A stretch of 60,000 nucleotides of DNA from Glandiceps talaboti (GCF_964340395.1 NC_135567.1:3010609-3070608); one strand, 5' to 3'. Shown: positions 44,755 to 57,710, numbered from the stretch's first letter. Program-made: numbers and translations. The notes: generated by a model not told the origin, from the letters alone.

Positions 44755-45270
44755 TATCACTGTTGTAGATAGAAATATGTACAATTTATGAAAACAAGAC
44801 TAAGTAAAAGCATCACATTTTCACTGATCATAGCAGATTTGCATAATTGAAATATAAATGCTGGGAATATTTTTGTGATTCTAAATTATGAGTCTCACAA
44901 AGAGAAAACTTAATATGTTGATGATAGTTTTATTTGTAAAGAAATCATCTACTACCTCCATTACAAACTAAACCATGCACAATATTAAAAAGGAAGGGTA
45001 TATGTTAGTAAAACAGTCAAATAAAATTAGGGCGTTTACTCATCTTTAACACGTAAGAAGTAAAACATCCATATAGTAAAAACAGCATAGTTTCATGATT
45101 GAAGCAAAAGTGATGAGGATATTGTTGTGATTATAAGCCTTACAAACTGAAAAAACTTAATATTTTTATGATAAATTTTACTTGTCAGGTAAGCTTTCAC
45201 TCTTCCTGTAAAAAAACTAAACTGTGCACAATATTAACGAGCGCAGGGGGTATTGGTTAATACAGCCACA
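44755..45270. repeat. Diverged tandem duplication of about 250 bases
   Basis: The segment with ACTTAATATGTTGATGATAG and CTAAACCATGCACAATATTA near 44,906-44,987 recurs as ACTTAATATTTTTATGATAA and CTAAACTGTGCACAATATTA near 45,156-45,236. Non-coding. Confidence 0.7.
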
Positions 45271-45601
45271 AACTATGTACCCCCGACCAAGGAGGCTCTA
45301 TGAACAAACACATGTCGTGCCTAACACCGATTTTCCGTAAGACCTGAAACATGGGCTTACATGTTAACACGGCTAATGCACGTCGAACATTAGAGGTTTA
45401 TCATCGATATCACACATATGAATTAGCTAATAAATATAACTGACAAGAACTTGTATTGTAAGATGAAATAGCTGAATTCAACAACAATTTATTACTTGTT
45501 TCATAACAATGACTGGATAGAATTTAACTTACTAGACTGTTTGCTTCACCTTCTTCGATGTCCATGAATTAATCCACACATACAATCCATCCACGTTTTT
45601 T

Positions 45602-48036
45602 GGTAAGTCATAGGCATTACATATTATAGTTTGAAATCGTTACTTTCCAAACGCTGCTATATCCAAAAGAATCGAATTTAAGTGTGATTCTTCGTCTTTG
45701 GACTGACTTAAGTTGGGGTGTTTGCCATGATTCGACTTTTAATGTCTAATGAGATGTGTGAACTCTAAACGGTACACCTCATTGTGGTAATGTAAACACG
45801 AACTGATGCCTGCTAATAGTTGTCATTTTTCTTACAATGAGACTCGGTCGAGTAACGCTTATACTTTGAATAGAACAGTGTTCCAATACATATGTCGTAC
45901 GCGTAAGCATTCATTATAAAGTGACATTTGACCCTAGTGTAACTTTGCGTTATCCATCCAGTGTATCTGAGTACACTTTCTCTATCTCAACGTTCCCGTC
46001 TTTTATTATAATTATGTAAGTGGTGCATTTTGGCCATACCTTGATCCATTATGCAATATTGTTTCATGTTTAACATCTAGAGTAGATTTCTAATTTGTTT
46101 AAACTTTTTTGTTCGACTGATCATGCCAATGTAAATATATTCCTCACCGACATAACCCTTTTTCTGTGGACAATAGAAAATAATCACAAGCCGACCGTCA
46201 GTTCTCAGGTACGGTTCTAAAAGGATCACAACTTGTCTTTCTCTTGTTTACAATTTACATTATACCTTTGGGAGAATCAATACGTCATCACAATTTGCAA
46301 TTTAATCAGTATGCAGATGGTAATGAAATATTCCTTGTTTTTTTATTTACCGTCAATTTTCATAATATTCCTTGTGCATATCATTTTTTACATCATCTGT
46401 AAATAAATGTCTTTGTTTTTACTCTGTAAAAACGTAAATCATATATTGAACTGTGGTATTTTAAATTCAAACGAAGTAGTTGACATCAATGAAGTGAAAA
46501 TTAGTGCCACATGGATGGTCGAGTTATTCTGTGTAACATTTGCTGAACTTCGCCAATAAACATGAATTTAGGGATAGATAGTCTTGTCTTGTATCACTCT
46601 ACCACATATAAGAGTCAATTTCTTGATTGGTTATTTGTCGAGACTGAGAAAAATTTAGTTGCTAGCTAAGTTTCCGAAATGGACGTTTATCGGAAGGATA
46701 CTTTGATAACGTTTTATGTTAAGAGCTATTTATTACCAGAAATTTAGAGGTTTCATTCATTGTTTAGCTTCCAATTGAGCACTGTACAGTATATTGTTAT
46801 ATTTTTTCAAACAAAATATTCAAAATGTTCATAAAACACATTCTACATTTTATTTACTTTTAGCGTTCAGCCGATATATGGACACATTGACAATATATTT
46901 CCACCATCATAATTTCAGACTGATATTCTCGCAGTGTGGCACATTTTGATATCTAATTGTCAATATGTGTTGCGCCCTCATTGGCAACCTTTGTTATTAT
47001 AATGTGAATTATATTTTTATCACCCTAGTCAATAAATTAAAAGCTGTCAATACAATACCCTGTATGTAATAAAAGAAGAAATACACATGATCTAAAAAAG
47101 AACAAATCTCATTTTAGAATCTAAACTAACAATTTTGTACAATGTTACACTGTGGGTGGAAAAGTATGTTTGATTTCATGATAACATATCATCACATTTC
47201 TTCAATTATTGAAGAAGGACGAAGAACCACACTTTCAAAATACAAGGTTTGAAGAAATATTAACAAACTGAACTTTGAAATAAAAATGACCCTGAGGTGC
47301 TTTCTACGTTCTTGAAGTTATTTTGTAATCATTCCATGAGAAAAAAAAGTTCTTTAAATAATCCATTAAAAAGGTACATGAAATTAATGAAAATATAAGG
47401 ACTTAAAATAGAATTTAAATATTGTTACTGTCATTCATAACTTATTTGGGAAAATAATGTAATTTTGTTGCTGGGGAGGGATATCAATTGACGGAACAGA
47501 CAATGAGTGTTTACCTTAAGAAAATGATGTGAATATATTGACAATTTGTGACGTTAAAAAGAAATTATACATTTTCTATATTTGTTAATATATGAAGACA
47601 TTACAATTTTGTCTTTGATATCAAACACACAAACTTATCAAACTTGATGAAATAAGAACTTTTTTCAATATAACTAACTCTATTAATTGTCTGTGCTCTA
47701 AATGAAAACATAAGTTTGTTAATACAATATACTCACTGTATTGTAATCGTCTGCAGATTCTCTGAAAGCAGTTGTCACACATACCACAACCTTGTCTAGT
47801 AAGTCATAGGCAGCATTGTAATGCGTAAAGTTGCTGTTATTTTCCAACCACTGTTACATCAAAAAGGTAAAGTGAAAGTCACATAGCAATTGATATTTAT
47901 GTCATGCACTGACGGACTATAGCAATTCTAAGTATAAGCATTGTCCACTAAGTGACAGGGTTTGTTACACAATCCAGGTTACACGTAAGGTTGTAGGTGA
48001 TGTACCGTTTGGAATGTCACTTCAGAGGTTTGTCTG
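45602..48036. repeat. Long tandem array, unit A (2.4 kb)
   Basis: Starts at GGTAAGTCA and is collinear with unit B. The first part is clearly diverged from B. From about 47,505 on it is almost identical to 50,500-51,058. No conserved open frame is shared between units, so it does not look like a gene array. Confidence 0.85.
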
Positions 48037-49278
48037 GTAAGTCACATAAGTAATATGTTACTGTATGCAATCACTATTTTTCAAATGCTGCTATATCCAA
48101 AATAACCGATTTGATGTGTGAGTCGTCTTCAGACTGACTTGAGTTGAGATGTTCACCATGATTTGGTTTTTAATGTCTAACGAGTTGTGTGAACTCTAAA
48201 CGGTACACCTCACTATAATGTAAACACGAATTGATGCCTACAAATCGTTGTCGTTTTACTTACAATGAGACTCGGTCGATTAACGCTTATACTTTGAATA
48301 GAACAAGTGTACCGGTTCAAATGTCGTAAGCATTCATTATAAAGTGACATTTGACCACAGCGTGCCTTAGCGTTGTCCATCGAGTGTACTTGAGTACTTA
48401 AATGTAGCTTACTGCTCAAATTTAATGGAATAAGTTATTATAAAGTTAGATGAAACAAAACGTGACAAGAGTAAATAACTCAATAACATTCTATCTGTGG
48501 ATAGGTTTAGTTTGTTAATACGTGTATAACGACATGTCATTATAGTGTGACCTTTGACACCGTCATTTCATTATAGTGTGACCCTTGACCCTGTCTTTAT
48601 CTCACCATTCCAGTCATTGTCTCTAATTGTATTAGTCATTTGTTTATGGCCATATCTTCAGCCATTACGTAATATTTCTTTACGTTTATCATCTACTTTA
48701 ATTAATATTATCAAATATGCATGCGTTAATATAACAGGATTTACAAAAAACAAAAATAAATCCTTGTCGACTGGTCATACCTATGTAAATATCTGCCTCA
48801 TTGCCATAACCCTTTACTATGTGGATCTTATGTTATCTGATTTTAGATATATAAATTTTAATCCATATGTAATATTTCACGGAATACAGACAAAACGAAC
48901 TGAATTAAGGTTTGCGTGACCTGCCAATGGTATATTTCTATTGCTGTAAACGGACCGTGTCGAAAGCAATGACACCAAAATACATCAACTGTAAAACAAA
49001 TTATAATGATTCATATATGATGTTTAGATATTTGTTATCACTTTCAATATATTACGTATACATAGCATGTTTACATTATCTGTAAATAATTGATTTGTTT
49101 CTACTTTGTACAACACAAATCATGTAATGAATTTGGCATATCATAAAGTAACACGAAGCATGCAATTGATGTCAATGTCTGATGAAAAGTACTAGTAGTA
49201 CCACTTGACAGTGTAGAATTGAATTGTTTATTAAAAAATTTGCTGAAGCTCGCCCATAGATATGAATTTATAGATTAT

Positions 49279-49309
<31 letters not shown>

Positions 49310-49321
49310 ATTGTTTGATTA

Positions 49322-49370
<49 letters not shown>
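49279..49370. repeat. (TGAT)n microsatellite inside unit B
   Basis: Two TGAT blocks split by a short imperfect stretch. Not present at the homologous place in unit A. Confidence 0.9.
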
Positions 49371-50469
49371 CCTGTCTTGTATAACTGTACTACAAATAAA
49401 AATAATTTCCTGATTGGCTGTTAGTCGAGAATGGGGAAGGTTTACATGCTAAATATGTTTCCAAGTAAATGGCCGTTTACAGGAAGAATACCTTTAATAA
49501 TAGGTTTTATGTTCTAGTTCTAGCTACTTTACTACAATCATCTGAAAGACTTCAGGCAATGATTAGCCTCAAGTTGATCATTTAGCAAAATATCTGATTA
49601 TTTGGTTTTTTTCAAATAAAATATTCAATATTTTCGTAAAATAAACTCTATATTTTATTTACTTTTTGTGTTCAGTTGATTTATGGACATTTTGACAATA
49701 TCATTCCAGTATCATAATTTCAGACTGATTAATAATGCTATTCTTGCATAGTGGCATACTTTGATATCCCATTGTCAATCAATATGTGTAGCACCCTCAT
49801 TGGCAAATGTTCAATGGGTCATGTCAAACTACGCATGAATAATATTAAAATAAATATACAATTATATACAGCTTGTAACATGACTAAAGTACAGTACTGA
49901 TTATATCTATCTTAAAGTATTTATCACTTACGTCAGCATATATTACTTCAGTATATTCATATGGTTAAGAATGATATCATCTTTAAAATTCATAAACCTG
50001 ATACACTTTTGTTATTACATCGTCAATTATACTTTTATCACTCCAGTCAATAAATTAAAAGCTGTCAATATAATACCCTGTATGTAAACAAAGTAGAAAT
50101 CCACATGATCAACACATGAGTAAGTCCAATTTTAGAACCCAAACTAACTATCCTGCACAACTACTCTATGGTTGTAAGGAATATGTCGATTTCAAGATGA
50201 CATAACATACCGTTATTTTCGTCAATTATTGTAGAAAAACGAAGATCAAACTTTTCACATAGCAAGTTTGAAGCGATTTTAAGAACTCTGACTGTTGACG
50301 AAAAACGTCTACAAGGTACTTTCTATGTTTTTGAATTTTTTTGTCAACAATCCATGAGAAAAAAACGTTCATGAAGTTAACGAAAAAAAAGACCTTAAAT
50401 AGAATTCCAATATCGTTACTTCCATTGATAACTTATTAGGGAAAAAATAAAGTAATGTCATTTTGTGAC

Positions 50470-50482
50470 GGGGGGGGGGGGG
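50470..50482. repeat. Homopolymer of 13 G
   Basis: The homologous site in unit A (near 47,472) reads GGGGAGGGA, so the run grew in unit B. Confidence 0.9.
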
Positions 50483-51058
50483 ATTTCGATTGATAGGCAA
50501 GGAGTATTTACCTTAAGAAAATGCTGTGAATTGACAATTTGTGACGTTAAAAAGAAATCATACATTTTCCATATTTGTTAATATATGAAGACATTACAAT
50601 TTTGTCTTTGATATCAAACACAAACTTATCAAACTTGATGAAATAAGAACTTTTTAAATATCTGCTCATTGAGATTTAGCTCTAAACACATACAACTAAG
50701 TCTATTAATTGTCTGTGCTCTAAATGAAAACATAAGTTTGTTAATACAATATACTCACTGTATTGTAATCGTCTGCAGATTCTCTGAAAGCAGTTGTCAC
50801 ACATACCACAACCTTGTCTAGTAAGTCATAGGCAGCATTGTAATGCATAAAGTTGCTGTTATTTTCCACCCACTGTTACATCAACAAGGTAAAGTGAAGG
50901 TCATATAGCAATTGATATTTATGCCATGCACTGACAGACTATAGCAACTCGAAGTATAAGCATTGTCCACTAAGTGACAGGGTTTGTTGCACAAATCAGG
51001 TTACACGTAAGGTTGTAGGTGATGTACCGTTTGGAATGTCACTTCAGAGGTTTGTCTG

Positions 51059-51352
51059 GTAAGTCACATAAGTAATATGTTACTGTTTGCAATCGCTATT
51101 TTTCAAATGCTGCTATATCCAAAATAACCGATTTGATATGCGAGTCGTCTTTGGACTGACTTGAGTTGAGATGTTTACCATGATTTGGTTTTTAATGTCT
51201 AACGAGTTGTGTGAACTCTAAACGGTACACCTCACTGTAATGTAAACACGAACTGATGCCTGCAAATCGTTGTCATTTTACTTACAATGAGACTCGGTCG
51301 ATTAACGCTAATACTTTGAATAGAACAGTGTTCCGGTGCAAATGTCGTAAGC
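51059..51352. repeat. Long tandem array, unit C (truncated)
   Basis: Almost identical to 48,037-48,330. Homology stops at CGTAAGCATT, where a T run and unrelated sequence begin. Confidence 0.85.
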
Positions 51353-52389
51353 ATTTTTTTTGTTTTGGGGTACAAAACAGATTTCGTGTAAAAGACCTCC
51401 TCTCACCCCACCCCACGCTAAAAAAATTAGTTTTTACCCTACATTGAACTATTGATCTCAACCATAAATCAATTTGGAACTTCTAATTGAGATGATTGTA
51501 GTTATCATACATTAGATGTACAAAAAATATATAGGAGCTAGACTAACTATATACATGGACATTGAATATGCAATATCTAGACACAGGCTGGGTCAGGCAC
51601 TTTCAGTCACAGTGTTTGCCACATACGATTTCAAAGTTTCCTAAATTGGTTATGTTTGTCCACAATTCCACATGTTCAGGTCAATGGAGGAACAGATTTT
51701 AGAGCCAGTAAATGTTGAGGTATTTCATTTCTTATCTGTTACATGTACAGCTACACATGCAAGTTTTTCTATGACAAGGTGACACAATGCAACTCATGGC
51801 ATGCAATAGCGAGAAGTCATTTCTAACAAATAACTGTTGCTTAAAGGTGGCCATGGTGCAGTGTTGTGATGCCATACCATATGTATTGGATGTATCAAGA
51901 GACAGAGTTTTTGTTATATTTGAATGTATATTTATAGCTATTTGTTTATATTTGAATGTATATTTATAGCTATTTGTTTATTGTTTATTTTATGCACATT
52001 TATTTTTTGTTTAATAGCTTGCACAGCGCCTGCAAGCGGCAGCATAGCGGCTCAATGACTGGTACGCATGCGTGACCTATATACTATGCATTTTTTTGGT
52101 GGTTTTACCCAATGATGCATTGCAGTACAATGACTATGCATGCGCGTTCTATCTATGGTATCGTGGTGAAGCAGCCGCTCACAAATGTATCTACCCAGAT
52201 GTGCGAGCTTAGGGGCTTTGGCCTAGTTATGATATTAAATGTATGGACATTTAAGTACAGGAGTGTGGCTCAGGATTTTGTTTAGTCGAAAACAAGGTGA
52301 CCCCCCCCCCCCTTTATTCACTTTGTCCCAAATTAAGGTGACCCGCCCTCTGATTTGCCCCGCCCCCAGCCGTAAAAACTGTTCGCTCC
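51353..52389. other. No gene seen; short direct repeat and C12 run
   Basis: A 33-base segment around TGTATATTTATAGCTATTTG is repeated directly at about 51,918-51,984. A run of 12 C at 52,301-52,312 is followed by other C-rich clusters, which may form G-quadruplexes on the minus strand. The frame at 51,787-51,969 is unrecognised. Confidence 0.5.
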
Positions 52390-53887
52390 CTAAAATAGTA
52401 GCAAAAATCTTAAAGAAACACTTTAAAAAATGAGAAAAGTTATTTACTTGAAAACAATTTCCCCATAGGCTTAACATGGGAAGCGAAAAAGTTGGAAAAA
52501 AATAATTAATTTTGGATTTTCCCATCACCCTCTCTATCTTAAGTATTCTTCCGATGTGATTCATGTTCTCCATTGAATTCAATGGTAAACACATACAATG
52601 GATTAATTAACAGTAAATTTCTTAATGTTTGTTTGGTTTTCAAATGGTATACATTTTTGGAGAGCGCATAAGATCATAATTTCTATGTGCAAGTGCTTAT
52701 GGTTGTGTGAAACTAGTGCATTATTGCCCTTCACTAACTTTGGGTGAACTTGTCATCACCTAGTTGAAATTGACAGGTCAGTGACTATCCCACGCACTAT
52801 CCAAGGGATTTGATAGCCATGACACCCGGAGAATATATACAACTGTCATATTTTGTGTCCGGGATCATTAACAATTGTCAACTGCAAGGACAGCACAAGA
52901 CAGATGTGTATTGCCAGGTCAGGCATGGCTTTAATTAACGTTTAGCCAATGGCTTCAATGACTGGGTACGTCATAGTACACATTAGCCAATGGAGACTGA
53001 GTTTTTTGGCTAAGAATGACATACCGTGTAAGCACATGTTTCGTTATATAAGCCTGTGAAAAAGTGAAGTTAGGCAGGCGAGCAGGCAAGGAAGAGAGGA
53101 AAGGGGAGCGGAGAACAGCGAGGCAAGGAAGCTGGAAGCAGACCAAACTGAACAGTGGGTGCAGAGCCCAGCTGGTTCAAGTGTGCAAGTAAGAGACAGT
53201 GGTAGCAGTATTGGGCATCTGGAGACAGTTCTACGGAGTGTGGAATCTTCAGTCGGAGCCAGCTCTACTAATTGTTGTGTGACTGCCGTCGCTTCTTTGT
53301 GTGTACACCCGCGTTCGGACACTAAGTTTATTTGCTCAATAACAGCACAGTCAGATAAGTAATTCTTTTGCCGGCCAATATATTGTTTGAATGTTTATAT
53401 AGTATTTTTTTATATAGTTAATTAAAGTTGATGTTTTATCATATTTCTATGTGTCCTGGAGTTCATTACAGCAAGCCATCCCCACAAATCACATTAAGGG
53501 TTCCGTCCCCCCGACTTACCCACACTTTATCAAATTTTAGATACCAGTGAAATGTATCTAATTTACACAGTCCTTTCAGCTTTTAATACTTGATTGAGCT
53601 ACGTCTGCTGTGAGGTCACCATAGTGATCTGAAGGGATTACTGCCCTCATACAGCCATTTTGTGTACAACCTCATTATTATTCATAAACCAGTGACTTAG
53701 AAGGGGAATCCCCTATATGTTTACCTCAATGACATTTTCAGCTATTTGTAGTAAACATCGGCTGTCGCTGAGTTCATGTACAGAAGACAATGGTTGCCAG
53801 GGCGACCTAAACTGGTGTTTTCGACCACAGTAGTTGAGTAATCTGCCTCCACAAAAACTTAACAGTTGGCGTAATTCTGGTCATTTT
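52390..53887. repeat. Diverged segmental duplication, left copy (with insertion)
   Basis: Homologous to 55,807-56,612: TTCCCCATAGGCTTAACATG, CATGTTCTCCATTGAATTC, ATTTTTGGAGAGCGCATAA, then ATACCAGTGAA, ACAGTCCTTT and GGTTGCCAGGGCGACCTAA. In this copy the two halves are separated by about 770 extra bases (about 52,756-53,527). Confidence 0.85.
52840..53515 (+). mobile_element. Possible solo LTR or LTR-like insertion
   Basis: Extra DNA relative to the homologous locus at 56,178-56,290. It contains a promoter-like TATATAA at 53,045-53,051, a purine- and GC-rich stretch unlike its surroundings (53,075-53,180), and an ATTAAA polyadenylation-like signal near 53,421. That arrangement fits an LTR of a retroelement, but I could not fix the ends or a target-site duplication, and no internal coding region is present. 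It could instead be a non-autonomous element or a sequence deleted from the other copy. Confidence 0.35.
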
Positions 53888-54019
53888 CATCGGCTGGCGC
53901 TGAGTTCATGTACAGAAGACAATGGTTGCCAGGACGACCTAAACTGGTGTTTTCGACCACAGTAGTTGAGTAATCTGCCTCCACAAAAACTTAACAGTTG
54001 GCGTAATTCTGGTCATTTT
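53756..54019. repeat. 132-bp tandem duplication
   Basis: Two nearly identical 132-base units starting CATCGGCTG at 53,756 and 53,888. Differences seen include TGTCG/TGGCG and GGGCG/GGACG. Only one unit is present in the homologous copy near 56,515. Confidence 0.95.
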
Positions 54020-55219
54020 CATGTTACTGAGAATTTACACAATATTGACATGGGATATTCCGGCAGTGGCGAAATCTCACGAGACCAGCCAGCAACGGTT
54101 GCTAACCACGTGACAAAGGTTAAGCTTCGGCTGTGATGTGTCATTTAAACCCTTGAAAGCACACTGTGTGTAAGCCTGTGTATAAGGGACAGGATATTCC
54201 GTTACATGTTTATCGTGGACAACTTTTAATTATAGCTTAAGGTACCAGAGCTGAAAGACTTTCTACGTGAATTTGGCTTGACTATGTTTTGATTTCTCAA
54301 GGCAGCATGTCAAATACACTTGAAAGACGAGGACCCAGTTTTCTCCTGTCACGATCCAAAGCAAGATGTCAAAATATTGCGTACTTTATACATTAAATGA
54401 AAATAAATGTATGCAAAATAATAAGTCTCTTTATACGTTTGTAGTCACTTCATTAGTCCTAGCAGTGTAGTTTAAATGTCTGTAAATGAATGATGTACTG
54501 TTACTAGTAGATTTTTTATTTTATTTTATTTTATTTTTCTTTTCTTTTTTTCATGTGTGAGTGTTTAGTTCAGGTTTCCATTGCTTTCCATATGGTCTTT
54601 GTGTTGTTTATTTCTTCCTATCAGATGTACAGCCATTACAGATTGGAAGAACAGTATTACGTTGTCTTTTTAAGTTGGTGTCAGTTTCCATGCCCACTAT
54701 TTCTTGCGAGACTACAAGATTTTTGCGACTTTAGTATTATTTTTCTCGAATTGTGGACTTCATTAACATTTTAACTTGGCAGTAATAATTTGAAAACTTG
54801 AAGTACAAGAACGTTATTTTACGAGAGTTACAGTTTTGGCTACACATGTGTATATGTTTATTTACGTGGTGATATTATCGGTGGTTAATCCTAGAGCGAG
54901 TGTCGCCGACCGACCGAGTGATTGACATATATTACCATGGCAACACTCGCTGTTACCGCCTGACATAGAAGCTATTCTACATATTTGATTTCTAATCTAC
55001 ATAACGACCTCTGTATTACCTTATAATCACTCGTTCAGAGTGGGACCAAAATCTTTAGAAGTTTCCGACATACTAGTGCAAAGTAGTACAATCGTGTGAG
55101 TGGAGGCCGTTGAGGGCGAATATTACAGTCTATCATAGGATGTGTTCCTTTATAAAGAAAATATGCATCCTAGGTTTACATAACCTCTGAAAATGTCGTC
55201 AAAATGTAATGACGAGAAC
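54020..55219. other. No gene seen
   Basis: Contains a TTTTA-rich run (54,508-54,552) and a 73-codon frame at 54,553-54,774 with no recognised motif. Confidence 0.45.
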
Positions 55220-55790
55220 CCATAAAAATAAACGATATTCGCGCTCTAAGGACTTCTTGGCTGTCAAAATGTGTGGTATGGCAAGGAGGGTTAACGGAAA
55301 AACAAAAACAACAGTTAGAAAAAAATCAAAAGAGGGCTTTCAAAATTATTTACCCATTTGCTTCATATAGAGAAGCACAAAATATGCTTCAACTAAAATC
55401 ACTGGAAGGAAGAAGGCAAGATATTTGTAAGAAATTTGGAGAAAGTATTTTACAGCCAGACCATAAATTAAATCACCTTGTTCAACCTACAATTAACCAT
55501 AGATATCCAACGAGAAATTGTAGCATTAGAAGTTTTCAATCAAGAACCAAGCGCAAAGATTCCAGCCCAGTTGTTTATTGTGTTAATTTATTACGCAATT
55601 GAATGTGATTTATCGTCCTTGTTGGTGTTGTTGTTATTGTTTGTTGTTGATAAGTTGTGTACAACTTTGCTCAAGTGCGACTTTGTATTTGATGTTATTT
55701 TTAGAATTGTACCTCTTGTAATTTGGCCTAAGGGTCACCATATTTTGAGGTGAAATAAACCATTATTATAATTATTATTTTTAAAAAAGC
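55220..55790 (+). mobile_element. Non-LTR retrotransposon 3' fragment
   Basis: The frame at 55,273-55,602 reads VWQGGLTEKQKQQLEKNQKR, then AFKIIYP, LKSLEGRRQDICKKFGESIL and SPVVYCVNLLRN. This is the characteristic C-terminal end of a non-LTR RT protein (the W..GLT, RALRIIYP-type and RR..LC..F pattern). The frame is intact to its stop. The 3' UTR ends in AATAAA and an ATT-rich tail at about 55,755-55,790. Severe 5' truncation is usual for LINE insertions. It belongs to a family different from the element at 4.0-8.3 kb. Confidence 0.75.
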
Positions 55791-55806
55791 AAATATTTGA
55801 AAATCT

Positions 55807-56612
55807 CACTTAAAATGATAGCAAAAATCTCTCAGTTGTTTGTAATTTATTTCGTCGCATACACTTATTTATTACTTTTAAGTCAAGAAAACTACACAAA
55901 ATACGTTAATACAAAAGTTGATTACTTGAAGCTAATTTCCCCATAGGCTTAACATGGGAAGCGAAAAAGATGAAAAAGTAATTAATTTTGGATTTTCCCA
56001 TCACTCTATCTTCTCAATAAGTATTCTTCCGACGTGATTCATGTTCTCCATTGAATTCAATGGTAAACACATGCAATGGATTAATTAACAGTAACTTTCT
56101 TAATGTTTATTTGGTTTTCAAATGGGATACATTTTTGGAGAGCGCATAACATTATACTTTCTATGTACAAATACTTATGGTTGCTATGTTAAAAACAGTA
56201 TCAAATAATGTCGGGGAATATCACTATTTCTTTAAGTCATTTCAGTGGACTGTGGGTGAATTCTGTTTACAGTAATTCCACCACCAACAGAAGATACCAG
56301 TGAAGTGTATCTAATTTACACAGTCCTTTAAGCTTTTAATACCATCAAGTATTGAGTCACGTCTGTTGTGAGGTCACCATAGTGACCTGAAGGGATTGCT
56401 GCCCTCACACAACCATTTTGTGTACAACTTCATTATCATTCATAAACCAGGGACTTAGAAGGGGAGTCCCCTAAATGTTTACTTCAATGACATTTTCAGC
56501 TATTTATAGTAAACATCGGCTGGCGCTGAGCTCTTGTACAGAAGACAATGGTTGCCAGGGCGACCTAAACTGGTGTTTTCGACCACAGTAGTTGAGTCAA
56601 TCTGCCTCCACA
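55807..56612. repeat. Diverged segmental duplication, right copy
   Basis: Homologous to 52,390-53,887 without the large insertion. The homology ends exactly where the CATA microsatellite begins (CTCCACAAAAAC). Confidence 0.85.
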
Positions 56613-56616
56613 AAAA

Positions 56617-56925
56617 CATACATACATACATACATACATACATACATACATACATACATACATACATACATACATACTTACATACATACATACATACATG
56701 CATGCATGCATGCATGCATGCATGCATGCATGCATGCATGCATGCATGCATACATACATACATACATACATACATACATACATACATACATACATACATA
56801 CATACATACATACATACATACATACATACATACATACATACATACATACATACATACATACATACATACATACATACATACATACATACATACATACATA
56901 CATACATACATACATACACACACAT
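56617..56925. repeat. (CATA)n with an internal (CATG)n block
   Basis: CATA units flank about 13 uninterrupted CATG units (56,697-56,750). CATG repeats are self-complementary, unlike CATA. All YVCM, HTYI and HACM frames are repeat translations. Confidence 0.95.
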
Positions 56926-56976
56926 AAACGGAAACACAGACAAACAAACGCATAACATAACCTCCCCTTACGGGAG

Positions 56977-57210
56977 ATGAAACAAATATCGGTATTAGCT
57001 ATTGATGTAAGAAACATTTTATCTACATTAAAATTGTCTGAACAATCAATCCCAAAAGACTCTAAAGCAATCTTGGACAGTCACTCTCTTCAGGGGCAAA
57101 CTTCAGGCAAATCAGAACCTGTTGTCAATCTGACAAAAGACAAATATGATATATTACTGGTCACAAAAGTAACATTTGCATATTATTATCTATGTTTAAT
57201 CAGATACTAG
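56977..57210 (+). CDS. Hypothetical exon-like ORF
   Basis: Unrecognised 77-codon frame starting MKQISVLAIDVRNILSTLKL and continuing through a hydrophilic stretch (KSEPVVNLTKDKYDILLVTK). Its composition looks more like ordinary protein than that of neighbouring chance frames. The final residues (FAYYYLCLIRY) look intronic, and AAAA|GTAACA near 57,170 is a weak donor candidate. ATG follows GGGAG, with a modest pyrimidine tract upstream. No paralogue or domain was seen. Confidence 0.2.
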   Translation: MKQISVLAIDVRNILSTLKLSEQSIPKDSKAILDSHSLQGQTSGKSEPVVNLTKDKYDILLVTKVTFAYYYLCLIRY

Positions 57211-57581
57211 TTTGTCAAACCTTGGCTTGTAAAATGTATGAACTGCAACATAATTAAAAAAAAAACACTGGCCTTTAGAAATGTGGAATACAAATTTTGA
57301 ATTTATTTCTTTTTCTCAAAACAATGTAATGGATTAGAGAACTTTAACATGTGAACGAAGGCTGTTAATTGTTATTCTATATGTCTTCATTTTATCGTTC
57401 CTAGCAATGACAATGTGTACAGGTTGAATTCAGTCATGCTAACCTTGTGTCGTATGTATGACGTCACAGAAACATGGAATCTACTGTTTGAAGAGTATAG
57501 ATAACTGTATAACGTATCGAAATGGTTAAAGAATTTCATCAAAAACTTTTGAAACACTAGAATTATATTTTTGTAATTTAA
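57211..57581. other. No gene seen
   Basis: AT-rich spacer with no recognisable feature. Confidence 0.45.
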
Positions 57582-57710
57582 TTATGGTAATCAGTGACTT
57601 AAATACATGTATGGAACATGTTATTATGGTAATCAGTGACTTAGATAGCTGTATGGAACATGTTATTGTGGTAACCAGTGACTTAGATAGCTGTATGGAA
57701 CATGTTATTG
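57582..57710. repeat. 42-bp minisatellite, 3 units
   Basis: Three units around GGTAATCAGTGACTTAGATA, starting at about 57,583, 57,625 and 57,667. The second and third are the most alike. Confidence 0.9.

Larger units (their letters stand above)
48037..51058. repeat. Long tandem array, unit B (3,022 bases)
   Basis: Unit B is longer than A because it holds a TGAT microsatellite and extra sequence around 49,800-50,100. Its first 290 bases are almost identical to unit C. The 121-codon frame at 48,554-48,919 is not conserved in unit A and is probably chance. Confidence 0.85.

Noticed and set aside
48554-48919. 121-codon ORF in tandem unit B
   Set aside because: The homologous part of unit A is not open in this frame, so it is unlikely to be conserved coding sequence.
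56500-57017. Frames of about 150 codons on both strands (YVCM, HACM, THIH)
   Set aside because: Translations of the CATA/CATG array.
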